Shown piece after piece: positions 32,989-40,861 of a stretch of 42,803 bases of DNA (position 1 is its first letter; every line of letters starts with the position of its first letter). Made by a program: the position numbers and the translations under genes. The stretch is taken from the NCBI RefSeq assembly GCF_020859565.1, contig NZ_JAJHUO010000022.1, positions 41,073-83,875 of the forward strand. Direction: 5' to 3'. The DNA comes from Saccharothrix luteola. GTDB lineage: Bacteria > Actinomycetota > Actinomycetes > Mycobacteriales > Pseudonocardiaceae. The notes beneath the pieces were generated by a model, which was given only the letters and a program-made list of their open reading frames with translations, had not been told where the DNA came from and made no database searches.

Positions 32989-33444
32989 ATGACGGAGAAG
33001 GCATCGTTACTGGTCGCCCAGGCCAAGCAGTGGGCGACCAACTACGGCGACTACACGCTCGGTGAGGAGGGGACGGCGCTCACGGTGGCGCTGCGCTTCC
33101 GCGGCGCGTGGGACTCGAACGACCCCGCGGCCGTGGCCGAGGTCTTCGCCGAGGACGGCGTGATGGTCATCGGCGACCTGGCGCTGGCCGGCCCGAAGGA
33201 CATCGCCGCGTACCTGGAGGAGGTGTTCGCCGGCGGTTACAAGGGCAGCACGCTGGTCGAGCAGCCGGTCGAGGTGCGCATCATCGCGCCCGGTGTCGGG
33301 TTGGCGGTGCTGGAGGGCGGCGTGCTGCTGCCCGGTGAGACGGAGGTCGCGCCGGAGCGGGTGATGCGCTCCACGTACGTGGCGGTGCGCCGGAACGACG
33401 AGTGGAAGCTGCTCAACCAGCAGACGAGCCCGATGCGGGGCTGA
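32989..33444 (+). CDS. SgcJ/EcaC-type NTF2-fold protein, copy 1
   Basis: The protein has 151 residues and is a small cone-shaped NTF2/SnoaL-like protein. The family core shows as LRFRGAWDSNDPAAVAEVFA, EDGVMVIGDLALAGPKDIAA and a C-terminal VMRSTYVAVRRNDEWKLLNQ. Members named SgcJ occur in enediyne clusters, with unsettled roles in cyclisation, binding or protection. It is about 95 nt downstream of monooxygenase copy 1 on the same strand. Two relatives are encoded at 34230-34712 and 34751-35227. All three end in the phrase (Q)(T/S/N)SP, which shows common descent. Confidence 0.87.
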   Translation: MTEKASLLVAQAKQWATNYGDYTLGEEGTALTVALRFRGAWDSNDPAAVAEVFAEDGVMVIGDLALAGPKDIAAYLEEVFAGGYKGSTLVEQPVEVRIIAPGVGLAVLEGGVLLPGETEVAPERVMRSTYVAVRRNDEWKLLNQQTSPMRG

Positions 33445-33485
33445 TGCCGGACCGCGACCGCGCTGTCCCCCTCGGTGGGGGCGGC

Positions 33486-33586
33486 GCGGTTTCGCTTGTG
33501 TGGGGACGGTGCGTCTCCGCCGGCACTGGCGCGGTGTCGCTCGTGCAGCGGGCCACGCGGTTTCGCTTGTGCGGTTTTCGTTGGTG
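33486..33586 (+). repeat. Degenerate direct repeats between convergent genes
   Basis: GCGGTTTCGCTTGTG occurs exactly at 33486-33500 and 33557-33571. Variants are GCGGTGTCGCTCGTG (33531-33545) and GCGGTTTTCGTTGGTG (33571-33586). A separate 12-mer, CGCCGACCACCT, is repeated at 33597-33608 and 33646-33657. The 295-bp gap holds no gene. Confidence 0.65.
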
Positions 33587-33600
33587 CGGGACGGTTCGCC

Positions 33601-33665
33601 GACCACCTCGGGGGTCCGGGTGGTCCCGCGGCACGCAAAACGCGTCGCCGACCACCTTCCGGTGG
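33601..33665. terminator. Two hairpins between convergent genes
   Basis: GACCACC/GGTGGTC (33601-33625, 11-nt loop) and CCACC-TTCC-GGTGG (33652-33665) lie between the 3' ends of the NTF2-like and peroxiredoxin genes. They are candidate terminators for both directions. Confidence 0.5.
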
Positions 33666-33739
33666 CCGGGCGACCGACGGGGAACACGTCGGGGGTTAAG
33701 GCGGGCACTTACCGACGCGTCGGGAAGCAGGACGTGGGA

Positions 33740-34204
33740 TCAGGCGGTCAGTTCCGCCACCGCCTTCTTCCACTTGGCCTGGTCGCGCACCTCGCGGGGA
33801 CCGTTGATCTCCGCGAAGCGCACGACACCCGATGTGTCCACCAGGAACGTGCCGCGCATCGCGATCCCGGCTTCCTCGATGAGGACGCCGTACTTCCTGG
33901 CGACCTCGCCGTGTGGCCAGAAGTCCGACAGCAGGGGGAAGTCGTACCCCTGCTGCTCGGCCCACGCCTTCAGCGCGAACGGTGTGTCGGTGGAGACACC
34001 GATCACCTGCACGTCGTTGTTGGCGTACTCGCCGATGTCATCCCTGACCCGGCACATCTCGTCCTGGCAGATCGTGCTGAACGCGAACGGGTAGAAGACC
34101 AGGAGCACGTTCTTCTCCCGCCACAGCGACGACGCCGTCACCACTTCGCGGTTGTGGTCGCTCAGGGTGAAATCGGGCGCCGGCGAACCGACCTCGACCG
34201 CCAT
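33740..34204 (-). CDS. Peroxiredoxin (AhpE-like)
   Basis: The protein has 154 residues and a thioredoxin-fold peroxidase. The peroxidatic Cys46 is in FYPFAFSTICQDEMC, matching P-x3-(T/S)-x2-C, and Cys51 could be resolving. VQVIGVSTDTPFALKAW and RGTFLVDTSGVVRF are family segments. It reduces hydroperoxides, including those leaked by the neighbouring flavoenzymes. It starts at ATG 34204 with AGAGGTGAG upstream and is the last gene of the leftward operon, 25 nt after an NTF2-like gene. Its membership in that operon suggests oxidative protection as part of the system. Confidence 0.93.
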   Translation of the reverse strand: MAVEVGSPAPDFTLSDHNREVVTASSLWREKNVLLVFYPFAFSTICQDEMCRVRDDIGEYANNDVQVIGVSTDTPFALKAWAEQQGYDFPLLSDFWPHGEVARKYGVLIEEAGIAMRGTFLVDTSGVVRFAEINGPREVRDQAKWKKAVAELTA

Positions 34205-34229
34205 GGCTCACCTCTCGTCGTGCGGGTCG

Positions 34230-34712
34230 TCAGCCCTTGAGGGGGCTGCTCTGGTGGGAGAACAGCTTCAGGCCGCCGTCGGCCTGCTTGACGATCACCC
34301 AGGTGACGCGCACGGCGCGCTCCGGTGCGGTCGTCGACTCGCCGGCGAGCTGGATGCCGCCCTCGCTGATCACCATCGCGGTGGTGTCACTGAGGAACTT
34401 GATCTCCAGTGGGCCACCGCGGACCCGGGCTCCCTTGAGACCACCGCGGAAGCCCTCCGCCATGTACTGGCGGATCTCCTCACGACTGGTGAGCTGGGTG
34501 TCCTGCATCAGCAGGCTCCCGTTCTCGGCGAACGTGTCCGCGAACATGTCGGCGTCGTTGCGCTCCCAGGCCTCCTGGATGCGCATCGGCACGGTCAGCA
34601 CCGCCTTCTCGTCCTCGGCGGTGAAGCCCCGGTAGTAGGACGTGTCCTCGTTGATCCCCGCCTCGGCGAGGAGCTGTGAGGCGTTGCCCCACCCCTTGGT
34701 CGCTGTGGGCAT
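34230..34712 (-). CDS. SgcJ/EcaC-type NTF2-fold protein, copy 2
   Basis: The protein has 160 residues. MRIQEAWERNDADMFADTFA, ENGSLLMQDTQLTSREEIRQ and VRVTWVIVKQADGGLKLFSH follow the family pattern. The ATG at 34712 is preceded by AAGGAG with 8-nt spacing; an upstream GTG would overlap that site and is rejected. It lies 38 nt after copy 3 and 25 nt before the peroxiredoxin gene on the same strand, clearly in one operon. It lacks any obvious catalytic dyad, so a binding or sequestering role is as likely as catalysis. Confidence 0.87.
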   Translation of the reverse strand: MPTATKGWGNASQLLAEAGINEDTSYYRGFTAEDEKAVLTVPMRIQEAWERNDADMFADTFAENGSLLMQDTQLTSREEIRQYMAEGFRGGLKGARVRGGPLEIKFLSDTTAMVISEGGIQLAGESTTAPERAVRVTWVIVKQADGGLKLFSHQSSPLKG

Positions 34713-34750
34713 TTCTGGCACTCCTTGGTTCGCTCCGAACTACCGGCTGG

Positions 34751-35227
34751 TTACCAGCGCAGGGTCGCGCCGTCGCCCCGAGGGCTGTTCTGGTAGCCCG
34801 CGAGCCGCCACTCGCCATCCTGCTTCACGCACACCCACGTCGACCGCACCGCGAGCTCGGGCGCGATCTCGGTCTCGCCGGGGGCGAGGATGCCGCCGTG
34901 CGTGCGCAGCAGCGCGACGTCGTCGGAGACGAAGCGGACGTCGACCGGGTTGCCGGTGACGCCGGTGCCCTTGAACGGGCCCGAGTAGGCCGCCTGCATG
35001 AAGGCGCGGATTTCCTCGCGCCCCTTCTTCAACACGTCGCCCGGCAGGATGAGGATGCCGTCCTCGGTGAAGGTGTCCGCCACGCCGGCGGCGTCGTTCT
35101 TCGCCCACGCGCCGACGAGGCGCAGCGGAACACCGAGGACTTCCTTCTCCTTCTCGCTGGTGAACGGACCGTAGTACGAGTTCAGCATCGCCTCGCGATC
35201 GACGACACTCGATGCCGTGCTGGTCAT
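34751..35227 (-). CDS. SgcJ/EcaC-type NTF2-fold protein, copy 3
   Basis: The protein has 158 residues. VPLRLVGAWAKNDAAGVADT, EDGILILPGDVLKKGREEIR and VRSTWVCVKQDGEWRLAGYQ give the same fold as copies 1 and 2; copy 1 shares the VLLPGETEVAPE-like segment (ILAPGETEIAPE). The ATG at 35227 has AAGGAG 6 nt upstream. It follows the epoxide hydrolase gene by 186 bp on the same strand. The spacing leaves room for an internal promoter, but none stands out. Confidence 0.88.
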   Translation of the reverse strand: MTSTASSVVDREAMLNSYYGPFTSEKEKEVLGVPLRLVGAWAKNDAAGVADTFTEDGILILPGDVLKKGREEIRAFMQAAYSGPFKGTGVTGNPVDVRFVSDDVALLRTHGGILAPGETEIAPELAVRSTWVCVKQDGEWRLAGYQNSPRGDGATLRW

Positions 35228-35413
35228 CGGTGACTCCTTGTTGCTAGGTGGACGGCGGAAGGAACAGGTCCCGAACTGGGGCGGGACCTGCCGCCCACGA
35301 GGGTGGAAAGAGCGACACGCCGCTGGTTCACGACCGTCCGTGCCAGTTCGGCAGCCGCCCTGTCAATCATCTCCGCATCCTTGTGGACTGCCATCTCCAC
35401 GCTTGCGCAGACC

Positions 35414-36571
35414 TCAACCTTGCTTCAGCTTGCGGCGGAATTCCCGCAGGTCCCCGATGAACAGGTCGGGTTCCTCCATCGCGGCGAAGTTGCCGCCGCG
35501 GTCATATTCGTTCCAGTGCACGATGGTGGCGAACTCGCGCTCGGCGAACCGGCGCACCGGGACGAACGGGGGCTCCGGGAACACCGCCACGCCGACGGGC
35601 ACCGACAGCGGGAAGTACCGGCCCGCGTTGGGCCCGATGGGCAGGAAGTCGAAGCTCTCGTAGTAGAACTGGGCGGACGAGCCGCCGGTCCCGGTGAGCC
35701 AGTAGATCGTGACGATGTCGAGGATGCGGTCGCGGTCGACGGCGTCCTCGGGTGCGGTGGTGGTGTCCGCCCAGTCCATGTACTTCTCGACGATCCACGC
35801 GAGCTGCCCGACGGCGGAGTCGGTGATGCTGTAGGCGACCGTGTGGGGTCGCGTCGCCTGCAGCTTCATCGACCCGGACAGGATGTCGACGAACCGCTGG
35901 GAGCGCGCCATCCGGCGGCGGTCCTCGTCGGTCAGCCCCTCCAGGTCGGCGGGGTCGTCGCTCGGTGCGGTCACGAGGGTGTTCACGTGCACTCCGAGCA
36001 CGTGCTCGGAGTCCTGCAGGCCCTGCACCAGGGCGACGCCGGAACCGAAGTCCGCGCCCTGCGCGATGTACTGCTCGTAGCCCAGCTCGCTCATCAGCTG
36101 CGCCCACGCGGCGCCGACGCGCTGCGTGTTCCAGCCCGCCTCGGCGGGGCCGGAGAAGCCGAAGCCCGGCATCGAGGGGATGACGAGGTGGAAGGCGTCG
36201 GCGGGGTCGCCGCCGTGCGCGCGCGGGTCGGTGAGGGGGCCGAGGACGTCGACGAACTCCACGACCGAGCCGGGCCAGCCGTGCGTGATGATCATCGGCA
36301 CGGCGTCGGGCTCGGGCGAGCGGACGTGCAGGAAGTGGATGTTCGCCCCGTCGATCGTGGTGGTGAACATCGGGGTGGAGTTCAAGCGCTCCTCGATGCG
36401 CCGCCAGTCGTACTGGGTGCGCCAGTACTCGGCGAGGTCTTTGAGGTAGTCCACGGGGACACCGCGGTCCCAGCCCGCCTCGGGCAGCCCGACCGGCCAC
36501 CGGGTGTTGGCGATCCTGGCTTTCAGGTCGTCGAGGGCACTCTGCGGTACATCGATCCGAAACGGCTTCAT
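35414..36571 (-). CDS. Epoxide hydrolase homologue (SgcF-like) with the catalytic His replaced
   Basis: The protein has 385 residues. An EHN N-terminal domain (PFRIDVPQSALDDLKARIAN, then TRWP) precedes an alpha/beta-hydrolase core with the oxyanion motif HGWPG (97-101) and the nucleophile Asp174 (QGADFGSG), and with Tyr303/Tyr304 in the lid. Where the family has RGGHFAALEEPE, this protein has RGGNFAAMEEPD, so the water-activating His is Asn361. Such a change normally blocks hydrolysis of the ester intermediate. The protein might form a stable covalent adduct, do another reaction, or bind only. The ATG at 36571 is preceded by GGAGCAGG. It lies 35 nt downstream of monooxygenase copy 2. Confidence 0.92.
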   Translation of the reverse strand: MKPFRIDVPQSALDDLKARIANTRWPVGLPEAGWDRGVPVDYLKDLAEYWRTQYDWRRIEERLNSTPMFTTTIDGANIHFLHVRSPEPDAVPMIITHGWPGSVVEFVDVLGPLTDPRAHGGDPADAFHLVIPSMPGFGFSGPAEAGWNTQRVGAAWAQLMSELGYEQYIAQGADFGSGVALVQGLQDSEHVLGVHVNTLVTAPSDDPADLEGLTDEDRRRMARSQRFVDILSGSMKLQATRPHTVAYSITDSAVGQLAWIVEKYMDWADTTTAPEDAVDRDRILDIVTIYWLTGTGGSSAQFYYESFDFLPIGPNAGRYFPLSVPVGVAVFPEPPFVPVRRFAEREFATIVHWNEYDRGGNFAAMEEPDLFIGDLREFRRKLKQG

Positions 36572-36606
36572 ACCTGCTCCACAGCGGTTCGTTGTCGACG
36601 GGTCGA

Positions 36607-37785
36607 TCACAGGTAGGGAGTGTTGGGTTCCAAACCGCACAGGACGCGGCCGTACAGCTCGATGTTGGTCCCGGGGTGGGTCAGCGCGTGGATGGAGACC
36701 GCGTGCACGTCGCGCTGGACGCGCGTGATCGGCACCTCGCGGAAGATCGACGAGCCGCCGCTCGCCATCGCGATGATGTCGACGGCCTGCTTGCAGAGCT
36801 GGGCCACCCGGCCGAGCTGCACGCGAGAGCGCACGCGCTCCTGCTGCGTCCACTCCTCGTTGGTGCGCATCTTCTCGGTGATGAGGTCGGCGAACAGGTG
36901 CGCGCGGGTCTCGGCTTCCTCGATCAGCAACGCCGCCTCGCCGACCTGGAGGTGGGTGACCGGGGCCTCGCGCTGGCTGGTGTAGTCCGTGTAGGTGATC
37001 GAGCGGCCGTCGAGGCGGTCGAGGAAGGTCTCGAGGACGTACTTCGCGGAGCCGATCAGCTGGCCGGCGGTGGCGGCCGTGGAGGTGACGAGCATGGGCA
37101 CCTGGTAGCCGGGCTTCACCTTGTTCGTCTCGGACTTGCACTGGTCGGTGAAGAAGTCCATGGTCGCGATGACCCGCTCGGCGGGCACGAACACGTTCTC
37201 GGCGACGGTGGTGACGCTGCCCGAGCCCGGCAGGCCGTTGGTGTGCCAGTCGTCGACGATGCGGAAGTCCGGCACCGGGATGAGGGCGGTGACCGGGCCG
37301 CTGCCGTCGTCGGCCATGGCGGCGGTGATCTTCCAGTGGCTGTGCAGGACGGCGCTGTTGAAGCGCCAGCTGCCGTTGAACAGCCAGCCGCCGTCGACCC
37401 GGGCCGCCGTGCCGCCCAGGGCGAGGGTGCCGCACACGCGGGCGTTGGGGTTGGCGCCGAAGACCTCTTCCTGGACCGAGTCGGGCCACAGGCCGGCCAT
37501 CCAGTTCAGCAGGGCCCACACCGAGACGCAGAACGCGGCGGAGTTGTCGCCCTTGGCCAGTTCGGCGTGGACGTCGACCAGGCTGCGGGCGTCGCTCTCG
37601 TAGCCGCCGTACTGGGTGGGGAGCTGCATCTTCAGCAGGCCCGAGTCCTCCAGGGCGGCGATGACGTCGTCGGGGAGCCGACGGTTCTCGTCGATCCACA
37701 GCGATCGCTCTCGCAGCAGTGGCACGACGTCGGCCGCCCGCTTGACGAGTTCGACGCGCGACGGCGTCTTGGTCTGCAACACCAT
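36607..37785 (-). CDS. Acyl-CoA-dehydrogenase-fold flavin monooxygenase (HsaA-like), copy 2
   Basis: The protein has 392 residues. ENRRLPDDVIAALEDSGLLK, GSWRFNSAVLHSHWKITAAM and GGSSIFREVPITRVQRDVHA match the reductase-dependent ACAD-fold hydroxylases. The two paralogues share the whole architecture and their last ten residues. The ATG at 37785 has GGGAGG close upstream. It is the first structural gene of the leftward operon (monooxygenase, epoxide hydrolase homologue, NTF2-like, NTF2-like, peroxiredoxin), 97 bp downstream of the HxlR gene. TATAGA near 37850 on this strand may be part of its own promoter. Confidence 0.9.
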   Translation of the reverse strand: MVLQTKTPSRVELVKRAADVVPLLRERSLWIDENRRLPDDVIAALEDSGLLKMQLPTQYGGYESDARSLVDVHAELAKGDNSAAFCVSVWALLNWMAGLWPDSVQEEVFGANPNARVCGTLALGGTAARVDGGWLFNGSWRFNSAVLHSHWKITAAMADDGSGPVTALIPVPDFRIVDDWHTNGLPGSGSVTTVAENVFVPAERVIATMDFFTDQCKSETNKVKPGYQVPMLVTSTAATAGQLIGSAKYVLETFLDRLDGRSITYTDYTSQREAPVTHLQVGEAALLIEEAETRAHLFADLITEKMRTNEEWTQQERVRSRVQLGRVAQLCKQAVDIIAMASGGSSIFREVPITRVQRDVHAVSIHALTHPGTNIELYGRVLCGLEPNTPYL

Positions 37786-37882
37786 GTCCTCCCGAGTGCC
37801 TCGGCCCGACCAGCCGGTGACGCATAGGAGCATGTGCCGCAAGGGGTCTATAATGCATCTCCCAAATTGCGGGGATCGTTGG

Positions 37883-38545
37883 TCACGCCACGGAGACGTC
37901 GATCCCGGAGACGGCGGCCAGCAGTGCGCGTCCGGCGGCCTCGTCACCGCTCAGGACGACCTGTCCCGCGGTGATCGCCGAGGCCACGTCCACTTCGCCG
38001 GCCATCAGCGCGCCCAGGGTGTTGCTGTCGGTGTGGACGGTGGCGTCCAGCGGACCGGTCGCCTGGCCGCGGGTGACGCGTACGGCGTCACGAACCGTGA
38101 CGGTGAAGGCGTCCTGGCCGAGGTGGACCTCGAAGACGCCGCCGGCGGGCCCTGCGGAGGCGGGGTCGAGCGCGCCGAGCACCGACAGCATGAGCGAGTC
38201 CGCGCGCAGCTCGCCCTCGGGCCGCAGCACGGGCGACCGCGCGCCCCACATGCCCAGCGCTATGACGATGGGCTCCAGCTCGGCGCCCCACTCGGTCAGC
38301 TCGTAGACCCGCGAGCCCGCCGGCGGGGGCAGCGTCCGCTTGCGGACCACGCCCGCCGCCAGGAGGGCGTTGAGGCGGGTCGTCAGGACGTTGGGTCCCG
38401 CGCCGGTGAGGCCGGTCTGGATGTCGGTGAACCGCTTCGGACCCAGCAGCAGGTCACGGACGATCAGCAGCGCCCACCGCTCACCCAGCACGTCCAACGC
38501 GTGCGCGACACCACACCGGTCACCGTACCTGCGCCTGGTTGCCAC
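37883..38545 (-). CDS. HxlR-type regulator fused to an SCP2-like domain
   Basis: The protein has 220 residues. The N-terminal 100 residues are an HxlR winged helix (CGVAHALDVLGERWALLIVR, GPKRFTDIQTGL, GAGPNVLTTRLNAL, wing RTLPPPAGSRVYELTEWG). The C-terminal 110 residues end in TDSNTLGALMAGEVDVASAI and resemble SCP2-like lipid-binding domains, so the ligand may be hydrophobic. GTG 38545 lies 7 nt after a TACACT box, which suggests a leaderless mRNA. The operators at 38566-38609 lie between it and the divergent DUF899 gene. It probably controls both arms of the redox cluster. Confidence 0.88.
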   Translation of the reverse strand: MATRRRYGDRCGVAHALDVLGERWALLIVRDLLLGPKRFTDIQTGLTGAGPNVLTTRLNALLAAGVVRKRTLPPPAGSRVYELTEWGAELEPIVIALGMWGARSPVLRPEGELRADSLMLSVLGALDPASAGPAGGVFEVHLGQDAFTVTVRDAVRVTRGQATGPLDATVHTDSNTLGALMAGEVDVASAITAGQVVLSGDEAAGRALLAAVSGIDVSVA

Positions 38546-38552
38546 ACGGCCG

Positions 38553-38558
38553 AGTGTA
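38553..38558 (-). promoter_or_regulatory. -10 box of the HxlR gene
   Basis: Read leftward, TACACT is 7 nt before the GTG start at 38545. No ribosome-binding site is visible, so translation is probably leaderless. Confidence 0.55.
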
Positions 38559-38565
38559 CCCCGTT

Positions 38566-38609
38566 CACTCCTGAGTGGGAGTGTAGCTACTCCTTATTTA
38601 GGAGTAGCT
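38566..38609. promoter_or_regulatory. Pair of inverted-repeat operators
   Basis: Operator 1 is CACTCC-TGAGTG-GGAGTG (38566-38583). Operator 2 is AGCTACTCCT-TATTT-AGGAGTAGCT (38585-38609), a perfect 10-bp inverted repeat with an AT spacer. Both share ACTCC/GGAGT half-sites. They lie between the HxlR start and a rightward TACTGT box (38612-38617), placed to control both promoters. Confidence 0.8.
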
Positions 38610-38678
38610 GCTACTGTGTCCCCGTCCACGCCTCGCCGGCGTGCGCCAGTCGAAGAAAGCCGAACCACAGGAGTGCTC

Positions 38679-39338
38679 ATGAAGCTGCCGCCGATCGTCT
38701 CCGCGCGGGAGTGGGAAGCAGCTCGGGAGGAGCTGCTCGTCGAAGAGAAGAAGATGACCCGCGCGCTGGACGCCCTCGCCGCGCGCAGGCGTCGGATGCC
38801 GATGGTGGAGTTCGACACGGACTACGTCTTCGAAGGCGTCGACGGGAAGAAGAACCTCGTCGAGCTGTTCGACGGGCGCCGCCAGCTCATCGTCTACCAC
38901 TTCATGATGGAGCCGGGTTCGGACCACCGCTGCCCCGGCTGCTCGGCCACCGCCGACAGCACTCCCCACCTGGCCCACCTGCACGCCCGCGACACCACGT
39001 ACGTGCAGACCTCGCCGGCGCCGGTGTCGCAGTTCGAGCCCTACCGCGTGCGCATGGGCTGGGACATCCCCTGGTACTCGACCATGGGCAGCGGCTTCGA
39101 CGCCGCCTGCGGCGTGCACGGCGGCGCGGGCCTGAGCGTCTTCCTGCGCACCGACGACGACCGCGTGTTCCGCACCTACTTCACTGCGGCCCGGGGTATC
39201 GACAACCTCCGCAACGACCTCGTCCTGCTGGACCTGACGCCCTACGGGCGGCAGGAGACCTGGGAGGACTCGCCCGAGGGCTGGCCGCAGACGCCCCCCT
39301 ACCAGTGGTGGCGGCTCCACGACCAGTACGACGCCTGA
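38679..39338 (+). CDS. DUF899 thioredoxin-like protein
   Basis: The protein has 219 residues. It opens with the DUF899 pattern (PPIVSAREWEAAREELLVEE), then VYHFMMEPGSDHRCPGCSAT with a CxxC (Cys85, Cys88) in the place of a thioredoxin active site. YSTMGSGFDAACGV follows, and the C-terminus (TPYGRQETWEDSPEGWPQTP) is typical. Function in the family is unknown; a dithiol redox role is plausible. The ATG at 38679 has AGGAG 7-8 nt upstream. It is the first gene of the rightward arm, divergent from HxlR, and is followed by the exporter gene after 67 bp. Confidence 0.88.
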   Translation: MKLPPIVSAREWEAAREELLVEEKKMTRALDALAARRRRMPMVEFDTDYVFEGVDGKKNLVELFDGRRQLIVYHFMMEPGSDHRCPGCSATADSTPHLAHLHARDTTYVQTSPAPVSQFEPYRVRMGWDIPWYSTMGSGFDAACGVHGGAGLSVFLRTDDDRVFRTYFTAARGIDNLRNDLVLLDLTPYGRQETWEDSPEGWPQTPPYQWWRLHDQYDA

Positions 39339-39405
39339 CCGCAGTACCTGAGAAACGGAGTTCCGATGACGCGGACCGCGTCTTACCACAGCCGGGAGTT
39401 ACGCC

Positions 39406-40848
39406 ATGAGGTCTGATTCAGCCGCAACGCAGCGCCCGGCCCGCCCGGGCTGGACGCTGGCGCTCGTCGCGGTGGCCGCCTTCCTCACGTCGCTGGACGT
39501 GATGGTGGTGGTGACGGCCATCCCGACGATCCGGCAGGACCTGAACGCCAGCCTCGCCGATCTCGAGTGGACCATCAACGCCTACAACCTGGCGTTCGGC
39601 TGTCTGATGCTGACCGGTGCGGCCCTGGGCGACCGGTACGGCCGGATGAGGGTCTACGTGATCGGCCTGGCGGTGTTCACCATCGCCTCGGCGATGGCCG
39701 CCGTGGCGCCGACGGTCGGCATCCTGATCGTCGCCCGCGTCCTGCAGGGCGTGGCGGCGGGCATCGCGATCCCGGTGAGCCTGACGCTGCTGTCCGACGC
39801 CTACCCGCCGGAGAAGCGGGGCATGGCGATGGGCATCTGGGGCAGTGTCTCGGGTCTGGCCGTCGCGGCCGGTCCCGTGGTCGGCGGTCTCATCACCGAG
39901 GGCCTGTCCTGGCACTGGATCTTCTGGCTGAATGTGCCGTTCGGCATCGCCGCCACCGTGCTGTCCGCGGTGCTGCTGCGGGAGAGCTACGGCCCGCGTC
40001 CCAAGCTGGACCTCGTCGGCCTGGCGCTGGCGTCGGTCGGTTTGTTCGGGCTGGTGTGGGCCGCGGTCCGGCAGCCCGCCCTGGGCTGGGGCAACGCCGA
40101 GGTGCTCCTGTCGATCATCATCGGCCTGGCGCTGCTCGTCGCGTTCGTGTTCTGGGAGAAGCGCGTCGAGCACCCGCTGCTGCCGATGGAGTACTTCCGC
40201 ATCCGCGGTTTCACCATCGCCAACGTCTCGGCGTTCTTCCAGCACTTCGCCCTGATCGGCGCGCTGTTCATGCTGGGGCAGATGTTCCAGGAGGGCCTGG
40301 GCAACGGCCCGATGGGCACCGGTCTGCGGCTGCTCGCGTGGACGGCCATGCCGCTGCTGGTCGCCCCGATCGCGGGTGGGTTCGCCGACAAGCTGGGCAA
40401 CCGGCCGTTCATGGTCGGCGGCTTGCTGCTGCAGGGTGTCGGCCTCGCGTGGATCGCCGCGGTGGCGGCGCCGGACACCGGGTACGGCGCGTTCATCGTG
40501 CCGCTGATCCTCGGCGGTATCGGCATCGCGATGTGCCTGCCGACGACGATCAACCTGGTGTTCGCGTCCGTGCCGCAGAACGACGTCGGTGTCGCGTCGG
40601 GCGTGAACAGCTCGGTGCGCGAGATCGGCGGCGTGTTCGGTGTCGTGGTCCTCGGCGCGGCCTTCGCCACCTACGGCGGCTACGGTGATCCGTCCACGGC
40701 CATGGACGGCTTCCAGGCCGCCTTCGTGGTCGGCGCGATCGCCTCGGTGGTCGGCATGATCGCCGCGGTGTTCGCCCCGGGCAAGAACCCCGCCGGCCAG
40801 TCCGCCACGCCGGCGGCCGAGCCCGTCGGCGTGGAGACCGCCAAGTAA
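39406..40848 (+). CDS. MFS exporter, DHA2 (14-TM) family
   Basis: The protein has 480 residues and is an integral membrane drug:H+ antiporter of the EmrB/QacA type. The first helix carries LTSLDVMVVVTAIPTIRQDL, a variant of the family's LDxTIVNVALP. Motif A is LGDRYGRMRVYVIG, and GIWGSVSGLAVAAGPVVGG is the antiporter motif C region. The hydrophobic segments fit 14 helices. The ATG at 39406 has GGGAG upstream. In context it should export the product or toxic substrate of the cluster under control of the adjacent HxlR regulator. Confidence 0.93.
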   Translation: MRSDSAATQRPARPGWTLALVAVAAFLTSLDVMVVVTAIPTIRQDLNASLADLEWTINAYNLAFGCLMLTGAALGDRYGRMRVYVIGLAVFTIASAMAAVAPTVGILIVARVLQGVAAGIAIPVSLTLLSDAYPPEKRGMAMGIWGSVSGLAVAAGPVVGGLITEGLSWHWIFWLNVPFGIAATVLSAVLLRESYGPRPKLDLVGLALASVGLFGLVWAAVRQPALGWGNAEVLLSIIIGLALLVAFVFWEKRVEHPLLPMEYFRIRGFTIANVSAFFQHFALIGALFMLGQMFQEGLGNGPMGTGLRLLAWTAMPLLVAPIAGGFADKLGNRPFMVGGLLLQGVGLAWIAAVAAPDTGYGAFIVPLILGGIGIAMCLPTTINLVFASVPQNDVGVASGVNSSVREIGGVFGVVVLGAAFATYGGYGDPSTAMDGFQAAFVVGAIASVVGMIAAVFAPGKNPAGQSATPAAEPVGVETAK

Positions 40849-40861
40849 GAACGACGGTGCG

